A program made the position numbers and the translations under genes. From Treponema sp. (GTDB taxonomy: Bacteria; Spirochaetota; Spirochaetia; Treponematales; Breznakiellaceae), in the NCBI GenBank assembly GCA_031284195.1, contig JAITAI010000209.1, forward strand, positions 1 to 12,647: DNA of 12,647 nt. Reading direction: 5' to 3'. Below, one piece after another: positions 1-6,452 of this stretch. Position 1 is the stretch's first letter, and every line of letters begins with the position of its first letter. The notes under the pieces were generated by a model that made no database searches, was not told the origin of the DNA, and saw only the letters and a program-made list of their open reading frames with translations.

Positions 1-92
1 TGAACAACGCGGCAAAAGGGGAACGGCTTGGGAAACTGATCGACCGTATGGGCATTGATGCATTTAAAAAGGCGATAGAAGCTGCAGTGTGA
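1..92 (+). CDS. C-terminal tail of a protein, possibly sulfite/nitrite reductase-like (partial, 5' end outside window)
   Basis: Reading from base 3, an open frame runs to the TGA at 90-92 and gives 29 residues. They include the stretch GERLGKLIDRMGID and end in KKAIEAAV. The pattern GERhGxhhDRhGhxxF resembles the last helix of siroheme sulfite/nitrite reductase-like proteins of anaerobes, but 29 residues is too little for a firm family call. The codon use and the clean stop look like a real gene end rather than debris. The first 5' codon is outside the window, so length and start cannot be judged. A GC-rich inverted-repeat region follows 33 bases after the stop. Confidence 0.5.
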   Translation, partial: NNAAKGERLGKLIDRMGIDAFKKAIEAAV

Positions 93-124
93 TCCATCCA
101 AGAAATCCAGAAGTGATCCACAAA

Positions 125-156
125 GGCGGCCAGACCGCCAGCCTAACATAGGCTGG
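125..156. terminator. Two adjacent GC-rich stem-loops after the first gene
   Basis: GGCGG (125-129) can pair with CCGCC (135-139) over a 5-nt loop. CCAGCC (138-143) can pair with GGCTGG (151-156) over the loop taacata. The stems share two bases, so they are partly exclusive. They lie 33-64 bases after the stop codon of the upstream gene, which is where a terminator would be, but no clear T-run follows. The terminator role is inferred from position. Confidence 0.35.
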
Positions 157-294
157 TAGATTCGTTGTTGTTTCAGAATTTCTCTAGGTACAGATTGGTT
201 CTTTTCTTGAGGGGGCGCTATTTTTACGCCCTTTGCGGCATATAGCCGCCTTATTGTCGCGCCCCCTAATTTCGGGGGCTAAACGCCGTCTATG

Positions 295-321
295 TGGAGT
301 TTGCGCTTCGCGCAAACTCCA
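295..321. repeat. Perfect 12-bp hairpin (TGGAGTTTGCGC stem)
   Basis: TGGAGTTTGCGC (295-306) pairs perfectly with GCGCAAACTCCA (310-321) across a three-base TTC loop. It is part of the left inverted-repeat arm. The same GGAGTTTG/CAAACTCC stem is reused as the outer stem of the structure at 550-628, so these are members of one palindromic repeat family. Confidence 0.75.
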
Positions 322-549
322 GAGCTCAATGCGCTCTGTACGCTGAGCCCTCCCTCTAATTATCCCACGCCGTCCGCAAGCGGGCTTATACGGGTCTTTC
401 ATTACCCCCTAATCCGAGATCTAAACACCTCCGGCATGAGTATGGCTGACGAATCTGTGAGGCTTAGGCAAATTCCTTAGTTCGCACTCCATACATTGGC
501 TTTGATTCTCAAAAAAACATCATGTTTAGGGGCAAAGCTACCCCCGGCT

Positions 550-628
550 GGAGTTTGAATCAAACCCGCTGCGCGGGTTTGATTTCCGGATTTTGCGCCG
601 CAAGCCTTCGGCTTGCTAGGCAAACTCC
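550..628. repeat. Nested palindromic structure: outer stem enclosing two perfect hairpins
   Basis: An outer stem, GGAGTTTG (550-557) with CAAACTCC (621-628), encloses two hairpins. The first is ATCAAACCCGC (559-569) with GCGGGTTTGAT (573-583), 11 bp with a 3-base loop. The second is GCAAGCC (600-606) with GGCTTGC (610-616), 7 bp with a TTC loop. The result is a three-way junction in either DNA strand or in RNA. It resembles the repeated extragenic palindromes common between genes in some bacterial genomes. Confidence 0.7.
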
Positions 629-704
629 ACCGGACGGCGTTTAGGCCCCGGATTGGAGAGGTAACCCGCAACGTAGTGCGGACGTAAGGGAGACGGAAAA
701 CAAC

Positions 705-960
705 GGCGGTTATATGCTGGAAAAGGTGTGGAAATCGTCCTCCCTCCATATGTTGATCCCATTGATAATGCATGTCATCGGGACGCAGAAAGAAGCCGAT
801 TCTGCAAAGACCTTCGCCGGAAAGGGTTTTGAAAGTTTTTATTGCTAAATCTTGTACCAGCGCGGCAGTTTCAGGCGGGATGTTCGCTGGAATCTCAAGA
901 CGCACGCCGTTTTCGTCAAGATACTCTGCGTCATACGAGTAGAGGGTCTTGCATGGGCAG
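705..960 (-). pseudogene. ddl: Relic of D-alanine-D-alanine ligase (C-terminal ATP-grasp part)
   Basis: The minus-strand open frame between 1034 and 477 contains a clear piece of a Ddl protein. It reads YDAEYLDENGVRLEIPA, then a helix PPETAALVQDLAIKTFKTL, then GEGLCRIGFFLRPDD. In intact Ddl the last block reads roughly CEGhARVDFFL, followed by an NEINT metal-binding loop. Here the Asp of VDFF is Gly. The continuation (IINGIN, then FHTFSSI) appears only in a different frame at about 780-715, showing a frameshift. The rest of the enzyme on both sides is missing. Ddl joins two D-alanines for peptidoglycan synthesis; this fragment cannot. The rest of the frame down to 477 runs through palindromes and is not protein-like. 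Confidence 0.75.
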
Positions 961-1028
961 GGTTGGTGCAAAGGAGGCTTTAGGATAAGTTGATTTGAGG
1001 TACATTTCAAAATAATATACTGAACATC

Positions 1029-1057
1029 TTGCAACTTACAATACGATGTGATATTAT
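1029..1057 (+). promoter_or_regulatory. Sigma-70-type promoter for the herA-nurA-methyltransferase operon
   Basis: A -35 box TTGCAA (1029-1034) and a -10 box TATTAT (1052-1057) are separated by 17 bases. Transcription would start near 1064, giving a leader of about 200 bases before the herA start codon. The region just upstream on the other strand is only the decayed ligase relic. Confidence 0.6.
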
Positions 1058-1063
1058 CTTTAT

Positions 1064-1267
1064 GAAAATGGTATTGCGTCCCATAAAATTGTTATCGGAA
1101 CGAGGCCGTTCCAAAATGTCAAATTTTGGAAATACAACCTATGAAAATACAGTTTTGTAAGGCTTTAGCCTGGAAAACTGTTAAAGCCGGTTCCAAAATA
1201 ACCCGAAGGCAGTTCGCGTTTTGGAACCGGCTCGGCACATTAAGAAAAAGCAAAGGAGCGTATTGTA
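1064..1267 (+). promoter_or_regulatory. Structured 5' leader with three tandem hairpins upstream of herA
   Basis: Three perfect or near-perfect hairpins lie in a row between the predicted promoter and the herA ribosome binding site. Hairpin 1 is TTCCAAAAT (1109-1117) with ATTTTGGAA (1123-1131). Hairpin 2 is CAGTTTT (1150-1156) with AAAACTG (1174-1180), with AGGCT (1160-1164) and AGCCT (1167-1171) pairing inside it. Hairpin 3 is AGCCGGTTCCAAAA (1185-1198) with TTTTGGAACCGGCT (1219-1232), a 14-bp stem. Hairpins 1 and 3 share the half-site TTCCAAAA/TTTTGGAA, so four copies of one motif occur in about 120 bases. It could be a repressor-binding array, an attenuator or leader RNA, or a palindromic repeat insertion. 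No open frame of note lies within it. Confidence 0.6.
1252..1258 (+). promoter_or_regulatory. Ribosome binding site that fixes the true herA start
   Basis: AAAGGAG lies 9 bases before the ATG at 1268. The later in-frame ATG at 1544 has no such site. This places the ancestral start of herA at 1268, upstream of the in-frame stop at 1349. Confidence 0.75.
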
Positions 1268-3374
1268 ATGGGTATAGAAGAAAGTTTATCCAACATAACT
1301 GCTAACAGCAGAAAGGATGAAGCCAAGGCATTATTTCAAAAATTTATTTAAGAAGACGCCTATGTTGGCGAACTCTATTCAATTAATTATGAATCCGCCC
1401 GAATTATTATACACGATTTCCAGCGGAAGAAAGTTGGAGGTATTCCCAGCCTTTGTTTTCTTATAGCAACGAGAATAGATCCAACAAATGCAGATGATAT
1501 TGATTTCAAGCAAGAAGATGCTTCCCTCATCCTTCTTCGTGTAATGGACAGTGTTCCGCTACCGCAAGATCAGGAAGCCGAAAGGATACGTGTCGAGACA
1601 TCTGAACGGGTTAGCGGCGATATTTCACAGCATTGGGACAGTGACAAGGCTATGGATGCAAAAACGAGAAACTATTTGGGGTATGCCGGGGTTGAATGCA
1701 GGATAATCGGTACATTCTTCCTTGAGGAAAATTCTGAAAATATTGAAGGTCCCTTATCAGTAGCATTTGGAAGCGATATTTCCAATTACTATCCAAACCG
1801 CGGCTTAAAAGTTTATAAACCCCACTCGGAAGCGCTGGAACTCATTGTCAACTATCGTTCCACCTCAAATCTCCATGAACAGAAAGCAACATACAATACC
1901 TCTTCACTCGTAAAACTCGGTTCCGTCCGTTATGCTTCAACAAACAGAAAATATCAACGGATTGATGATGTGAAGGTCTTTATTTCACCCGCCGATCTGT
2001 TAGGTCAAAAAACAGCGTTGTTTGGCATGACCCGGACCGGTAAATCCAATACGACAAAAATAATTGCAAAATCAGTGTTTGAATTACGGCATCCCGACAA
2101 AAATAAAAAGCCATTGAGAATTGGACAGATAATATTTGATCCAAACGGAGAATACGCCAATGAAAACATCCAGGATAATGGCGCATTAAAAAATGTATGG
2201 AGATTAATTCCGGGAACAACCAAATCAAAAGAAGTCGTTACCTACGGCATAACGAAACACCCCAATGATCCGGACAGGATATTAATGCTTCTTAATTTCT
2301 ACCGTGAAGAAAATCTGCAGATTGGAAAAGATATAATAGATTCCCTATTATCTGAAGATACTACAATCTATATAAAGAACTTTCTGCAGGTAACATTTGA
2401 AAAACCGGATGAAAATGACCGAAGTGCAAGTACCCGCTATAGAAGAAGGGTATTGGCGTATCGTTCCGTATTGGCGAGGGCAGGTTTTCAGATTCCATCA
2501 AATTTGCATGTATCCACAAGGGATTTATTCAACAGAACTTTAATAGCTGCCATGCAAAACAGCCAAGGCAACAATTCAGCTGAATATCAATCGGCAGCGA
2601 TTACATTTGGCGCGGATAATCCTACCCTTCACCAACTTGCGAATGCATTTCAATCACTTGATAAATTTATGCGAGACAATACTAGCGGGTATCAAGCCTT
2701 TGAAACCGCTTATGTAAACAGATCCGGCGGTTCTGGTGATCGCTGGGCAGATGAAGATTTCAAAAAGATACTCGGTATTTTCCAGTATCCTAACGGGACG
2801 CGAAAAATTGGAAAAGTAGCCGAACAACACAGTCCTGGCACAAAAGAAGACTACGCTCAGGATATATATGCGCATCTCTTGAATGGAAAACTGGTAATTG
2901 TCGATCAATCTACGGGTGATCCTGAATTAAATGATTCATCGGCAAGAAGAATCATTACTCAAATATTTAAAGGTCACCAAGGATTATTCATCCGCGGGGA
3001 GCAAAATATACCACATATATTAGTGTATCTTGAAGAAGCGCATAATCGCCTGCCGAGTGAATTAGAGAAGAATTTAAAAGATATTTGGGTACGCACTGCA
3101 AAAGAGGGTGCAAAATATCATATCGGGATGGTTTACGCGACCCAGGAAGTAAGCAGCATCCAAAAGAATATACTTCGCAATACCGCAAACTGGTTTATCT
3201 CCCACCTCAATAATACCGATGAAACCAAAGAACTGTGCAAATATTACGATTTTAAGGACTTTGAACCATACTATACGGCGGGCGCAGGACAAAGGATTCC
3301 TGAGGGTAAAAACACTCAGTAATCCTTTTGTTATTCCGGTACAAGTGGATAAATTCGAAGTTTCAGGAGAGTAA
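1268..3374 (+). pseudogene. herA: HerA-type hexameric DNA translocase ATPase, interrupted by a nonsense codon and a frameshift
   Basis: HerA is a FtsK/HerA-superfamily ring ATPase that pumps DNA and works with the nuclease NurA. The reconstructed product is about 701 residues. The N-terminal part (GELYSINYESARIII, then FLIATRID) fits the HAS-barrel domain. Walker A is GMTRTGKSN at about residues 253-261 (base 2024). Walker B is ILVYLEEAH, with its Glu pair at about 589 (base 3032). The later ATQEVSSIQKNILRNTANW block is typical of the family. Two lesions break it. Codon 28 is TAA (1349-1351), directly before EDAYVGELYS. Around 3275-3287 an extra base shifts the frame: the conserved tail QDKGFLRVKTLSNPFVIPV is read only in the next frame, up to the TAA at 3372-3374. 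Without repair, the long open frame is 1544-3322 (592 residues), lacking the barrel and the true tail. Sequencing error is the main alternative to decay. Confidence 0.85.
3365..3371 (+). promoter_or_regulatory. Ribosome binding site deciding the nurA start
   Basis: AGGAGAG lies 4 bases before the ATG at 3376. The open frame extends upstream to 3328, but that part overlaps the shifted C-terminal codons of herA and has no ribosome binding site. The herA tail stop (3372-3374) sits one base before the nurA ATG, which indicates translational coupling. Confidence 0.75.
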
Positions 3375-3375
3375 C

Positions 3376-4758
3376 ATGGGATTTGAAGGCGAATTTGCCA
3401 GCTATGAGCCTCTGCGAAGGATACTTTCCAGTGAAAAAATACAGGCATTGCAACAGCGTATGTATATTCAACCTTACCTGCCAAGCGCTGATGAAATAAA
3501 AAAAGAGATTATATCTTTGAAGAAAGTCCCGCAAAGCTCCACCTTACAGCCTGATTATATATTGGCAATAGACGGCAGTCATCTTGAAGGACAACCAGAG
3601 AAAGGATTCCCGGGTTCAGAATATGGCATTGTCAGTATTGCAGCGGTATTGATAGATTTAAAGAAAATTTCAGAGATGGAAAAAGAAGAGTTTATGGATC
3701 CGAAGTTATTTCGTGAAACTGAAATTGCCGCTCCTGAAGAATTTATTTTTCCCGGATGTAATATTATTGTCGATAATGAGAAAGATGATAAATGTTCATT
3801 ACGAAGATTTATCTATGAACAATTCAGGGATTATAAAATATTCAAAGAGGGCGAAACCATTCTTGAAACGTATGAATATTTATTAAACCTAAAACACGAT
3901 AAATATAAGGATGCCCGTCCTCAAAAAAATCCTATTGATGATAATTACGAACTTCCTTTTGGGCTTGGTGAATATGACTGTCCTTATACACAGGAAAAAC
4001 TATACTCCACCGATGCTTTGAGATTACATGAATTGATGAATCCTTCGGGAACAAACGGAGAATTATTTGGTCAGATCATGGATACGATTGAAAAACTGTG
4101 GTTTGTAAATATTCTGAGATGGTTCGAAATTACTCATCAGTTAAAGATACTTAGAAGGATCGCCTTTGTTCTTGATGGTCCATTGGCAGTATTTAGCACA
4201 TCTTCCTGGCTGACTAAGGTTATTGAATATGAGTTAATACGTATAAACGCATCACAAAAAGCCATTAATAACGAGGATATGATAATACTCGGACTTGAGA
4301 AATCAGGGGCTTTTTTCAATCATTTTACAGACCTTGACATTTCAAGAGAAGGAACAACAGATATATTCCCCAGGCAATCAGCGTTTCTGTTGACTGATTC
4401 GTATATAAAAAGCAATATTATCTATTCGAAAAGCTCGACATTATACGGACTGGATACCTATTTTGGGCGTAAATTTTTTTATAAAACCGCATCGGGACAA
4501 AAAATTGTCCCTGTTTTAGCCTGGTATACGGATAAACAGAAAGATATTCGTACCGCGGATATAGATCAATTTTCAAGATTGGGAGACGTCATCAGGCTTC
4601 TTGACCGCCTTGTTTCCAGCCGTTATCCAAACTCCATTTCACCTTTAATTTCAGCGCATGCCGAAGCGTCTATACCCTTAAATTTGGGAAAACAGCTTTT
4701 TGAAGAAATTGCAAAAGAAATCGCCGCTTCAAATTCTCCACCCAAGGTTTTATCATGA
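3376..4758 (+). CDS. nurA: NurA-domain nuclease, HerA partner
   Basis: A 460-residue NurA-type nuclease, predicted to dock on the HerA ring and degrade or resect DNA ends. Family marks in order are: the acidic metal-binding motif AIDGSH (residues 64-69, Asp66), the second acidic block FVLDGPLAVF (264-273), GLEKSGAFFNH (306-316), and the C-terminal helix AHAEASIPLNLGKQLFEEI (427-445). NurA cores are usually shorter. The extra residues between about 95 and 240 form an insertion including GEYDCPYTQEKLY, which looks like a half-lost Cys-Pro-x-Cys knuckle. The gene starts one base after the shifted herA stop and overlaps the methyltransferase start by four bases (ATGA). It is intact, unlike herA. 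It is AT-richer than the carD and moxR regions, which fits horizontal transfer. The NurA assignment is firm. A role in defence is inferred from the neighbours. Confidence 0.85.
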   Translation: MGFEGEFASYEPLRRILSSEKIQALQQRMYIQPYLPSADEIKKEIISLKKVPQSSTLQPDYILAIDGSHLEGQPEKGFPGSEYGIVSIAAVLIDLKKISEMEKEEFMDPKLFRETEIAAPEEFIFPGCNIIVDNEKDDKCSLRRFIYEQFRDYKIFKEGETILETYEYLLNLKHDKYKDARPQKNPIDDNYELPFGLGEYDCPYTQEKLYSTDALRLHELMNPSGTNGELFGQIMDTIEKLWFVNILRWFEITHQLKILRRIAFVLDGPLAVFSTSSWLTKVIEYELIRINASQKAINNEDMIILGLEKSGAFFNHFTDLDISREGTTDIFPRQSAFLLTDSYIKSNIIYSKSSTLYGLDTYFGRKFFYKTASGQKIVPVLAWYTDKQKDIRTADIDQFSRLGDVIRLLDRLVSSRYPNSISPLISAHAEASIPLNLGKQLFEEIAKEIAASNSPPKVLS

Positions 4759-5873
4759 ACGATGCGCCGGAAAACATGATCTATGGGCATTCCACCGCAG
4801 AATCCCGTTGGGCAAGACTGGGTCCCTATTATGCCATGTTTCCTTTGAAATTTGCCTTTGAAACCGTTAAAAAATATTCCAACAGGGGGGATTATATACT
4901 CGATCCTTTTGCAGGACGATTTTCAACTATTTTTTCCGGTAGTATTATTGGGCGTAAAGGAGTAGGAATAGAGATAAATCCTGTCGGATGGTTATACGGT
5001 AAAACAAAGACGCGTCCCGCCCCTTTGCAAACGGTTCTAAAAAGACTGGAAACGGTGTATAAAGAAAAAGGACATTACAAAAAAGCAATGGAAGAAATGC
5101 CGGAATTCTTCCGAATGTGTTTTTGCGATGAAGTATTACAATTTCTGCTTGCGGTCAGAGAAAATTTGAATTGGCGGAATAGGGAAGATGATGCGACGTT
5201 GATGGCTATTATTCTGGTGTATCTCCATGGGAAAAGATGTCAAAGTTTATCGAACCAAATGAGAATGACTAAAGCTATGGGAATAAACTATTCCATAAAG
5301 TGGTGGAAAGAACATAACATGGAAAATCCGCCGGAAATAGCGCCTTATGAATTCATAAAAACCAAATTGGAATGGCGCTATAAGAAAGGAATTCCAGAAA
5401 CAAATCCTGATACAGAAATCATTTTAGGTGACAGCGCGGAAGTTTTACCCCAAATTGTTGGACATGGAAGCGGGAAATTTTCCTTTCTTTTTACTTCTCC
5501 TCCTTATTGCTCGGTTACAAATTATTATTCTGACCAATGGCTTCGTTATTGGATGTTGGGAGGGGCGGATAATCCCCAGTATCTAAAAGAAAAATATAAA
5601 GGCCGTTTTATAAATAAAAATGATTACTATGATTTACTGAATACGGTATTTGGACAATGTTCTAAATTAATGAAAGAAAAATCTTTTGTATATGTTAGAA
5701 CAGACATTAGACAGTTCACAAAAGAAACGACTATAGATATTCTAACCAAACATTTTTCTGGCTACAGTATGGATGTTTGTCCGGCAGAAATATCAAGAAA
5801 AACACAGACTGAAGTAATGGGTAATAAGTCGTCGGAAAAAGGCGAAGTTGATATAATCATGGAACGGCGTTAA
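4755..5873 (+). CDS. DNA methyltransferase (N4-cytosine/N6-adenine, TSPPY type) linked to HerA-NurA
   Basis: A 372-residue amino-methylating DNA methyltransferase. The AdoMet-binding motif I is ILDPFAGRFST (48-58), followed by GIEINPVGW (71-79), the motif II acidic strand. Catalytic motif IV is FTSPPY (246-251), preceded by ILGDSAEVL (223-231). Motif I comes before motif IV with about 190 residues between, where a target-recognition region would fit. The usual motif I is FxGxG, as in DPFAGSGTT. Here the second Gly is Phe (RFST), which is unusual and may weaken AdoMet binding. The start ATG overlaps the nurA stop (ATGA), so the genes are translationally coupled. In this setting it may mark self DNA so that HerA-NurA spares it. 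The methylated sequence and base cannot be predicted from the sequence. Confidence 0.85.
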   Translation: MNDAPENMIYGHSTAESRWARLGPYYAMFPLKFAFETVKKYSNRGDYILDPFAGRFSTIFSGSIIGRKGVGIEINPVGWLYGKTKTRPAPLQTVLKRLETVYKEKGHYKKAMEEMPEFFRMCFCDEVLQFLLAVRENLNWRNREDDATLMAIILVYLHGKRCQSLSNQMRMTKAMGINYSIKWWKEHNMENPPEIAPYEFIKTKLEWRYKKGIPETNPDTEIILGDSAEVLPQIVGHGSGKFSFLFTSPPYCSVTNYYSDQWLRYWMLGGADNPQYLKEKYKGRFINKNDYYDLLNTVFGQCSKLMKEKSFVYVRTDIRQFTKETTIDILTKHFSGYSMDVCPAEISRKTQTEVMGNKSSEKGEVDIIMERR

Positions 5874-5892
5874 CAGTAAGAAATAATTACTG
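5874..5892. terminator. Small stem-loop after the methyltransferase stop
   Basis: CAGTAA (5874-5879) pairs with TTACTG (5887-5892) across a 7-base loop immediately after the stop codon. The stem is AT-rich and no T-run follows on the plus strand, so it is at best a weak operon end. Confidence 0.3.
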
Positions 5893-6094
5893 ATATACAA
5901 AAAAATCATTATATAATTGCGCATCCAAAAAGAAAGGGGAATCTTTGAGAATGGCGTCGAATTTCATACTGACAGTATCGGATGACTCTATCGATAAAAG
6001 AGAGTGTTAATTCGCATAATTCACGAACTTTTTCTTGCCGACAGTTTCTGTCCCCATTCAACCTTGAACCGCGACACGTCCCCCTGCCGCTTGT
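5893..6094. other. Gene-free stretch next to the debris
   Basis: About 200 bases between the operon end and the receptor relic. Open frames exist on both strands, including a 78-codon minus-strand frame reaching 5909, but none shows a recognisable protein pattern. The stretch is probably part of the decayed region. Confidence 0.4.
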
Positions 6095-6262
6095 TCCCCA
6101 TGCTCTTGCTGACGGCTGCCTACTCTTCCATAGCGCCGCGCACATTCGCCTCCCTGTCCGTTACCTTCGCTTATCGCCTCGAATTTCAAGAGCACCCCCT
6201 CAGTTGAGCTCGTTATCTTGTCGATGGACGCTTTTATCTTTGCCAGAACGCCGCTTATCGTT
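6095..6262 (-). pseudogene. Relic of a methyl-accepting chemotaxis protein signalling domain
   Basis: Read on the minus strand from about 6262, one frame gives TISGVLAKIKASIDKITSS, then a block ending KFEAISEG (to about 6168). After a small frame change the text continues TDREANVRGAMEE, a TAG stop, then AAVSKSM (to about 6095). The pattern SIDKIT, then KFEAI, then AMEEQxxGSK is the conserved cytoplasmic helical part of Treponema-type chemoreceptors. A frameshift and a stop codon show decay, and no N-terminal sensor or membrane part is present. Chemoreceptors signal through CheA/CheW; this scrap cannot. Confidence 0.65.
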
Positions 6263-6267
6263 TTGCC

Positions 6268-6380
6268 TGCTCAGATGACGCCTCGCCGTTGGTATCCCTG
6301 ATTATTTCTTCATAGATGCCGGTATCCCGCACTTTGGGCACGATTCCCGCTCCCATGCCCTGAATCGCGTGCGGGCCAGT
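6268..6380 (-). pseudogene. cysK: Relic of cysteine synthase C-terminus
   Basis: On the minus strand the stretch reads TGPHAIQGMGAGIVPKV, then DTGIYEEIIRDTNGEA. This is the conserved C-terminal block of O-acetylserine sulfhydrylase: GPHxIQGIGAGFhP, followed by D-T-x-h-Y-D-E-h-I. Only about 37 residues remain. A stop codon lies just upstream in the frame (MTDLL, stop, KKTGPHA). Within a few bases downstream the text changes to chemoreceptor sequence, so two unrelated gene scraps have been joined. The intact enzyme makes cysteine from O-acetylserine and sulfide with pyridoxal phosphate. Confidence 0.75.
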
Positions 6381-6452
6381 TTTTTTCTACAGCAGGTCGG
6401 TCATTCTGTTACGCTTCATTTCCATGATATTGCTTATTACATTCGACGTTTA

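Larger units (their letters stand above)
274..649. repeat. About 376-bp segment bounded by imperfect inverted repeats (MITE-like candidate)
   Basis: The left arm begins GGGGGCTAAACGCCGTC (274-290) and continues after a few bases with GTGGAGTTTGC (294-304). The right arm, read on the minus strand, begins GGGGCCTAAACGCCGTC (649-633) and continues with GTGGAGTTTGC. Sixteen of the first seventeen bases agree and the second block of eleven is identical. The arms are therefore two inverted copies of one roughly 31-base repeat. The interior has no transposase. This fits a miniature inverted-repeat element or two inverted copies of an intergenic palindromic repeat. No target-site duplication was recognised. 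Confidence 0.5.
93..704. other. Non-coding stretch rich in palindromes
   Basis: About 600 bases with no convincing gene. Short open frames occur on both strands but show no recognisable protein pattern and run through the hairpins listed separately. The stretch holds the stem-loops at 125-156, the strong hairpin at 295-321, a three-way-junction palindrome at 550-628, and a pair of near-identical inverted repeats (274-305 and 618-649) that bound about 376 bases. The part from about 705 onward is a relic of a ligase gene. Confidence 0.6.

Noticed and set aside
477..1034. A 185-codon minus-strand open frame as an intact gene
   Set aside because: Only its middle matches a protein family (D-Ala-D-Ala ligase), with a lost metal ligand and a frame change. 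Its 3' half runs through palindromes, so it is a relic, not a gene.
1109..1232. A retron or CRISPR-like array in the herA leader
   Set aside because: The hairpins differ in stem, loop and spacing, and no reverse transcriptase or cas gene is nearby.
1544..3322. Treating the 592-codon frame as the complete HerA protein
   Set aside because: Homologous text continues upstream to 1268 with a good ribosome binding site and downstream to 3374 in another frame. The 592-codon frame lacks both conserved ends.
1029..5892. Attachment-site direct repeats or an integrase bounding the HerA-NurA operon
   Set aside because: No direct repeat of convincing length was seen at both edges, no integrase or transposase gene is present, and no tRNA gene adjoins it.
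5909..6278. Overlapping open frames on both strands between the methyltransferase and acetyltransferase genes
   Set aside because: The plus-strand ones are Pro/Ser/Arg-rich antisense readings of the chemoreceptor relic. The minus-strand frame at 5909-6145 has no recognisable pattern and no ribosome binding site.
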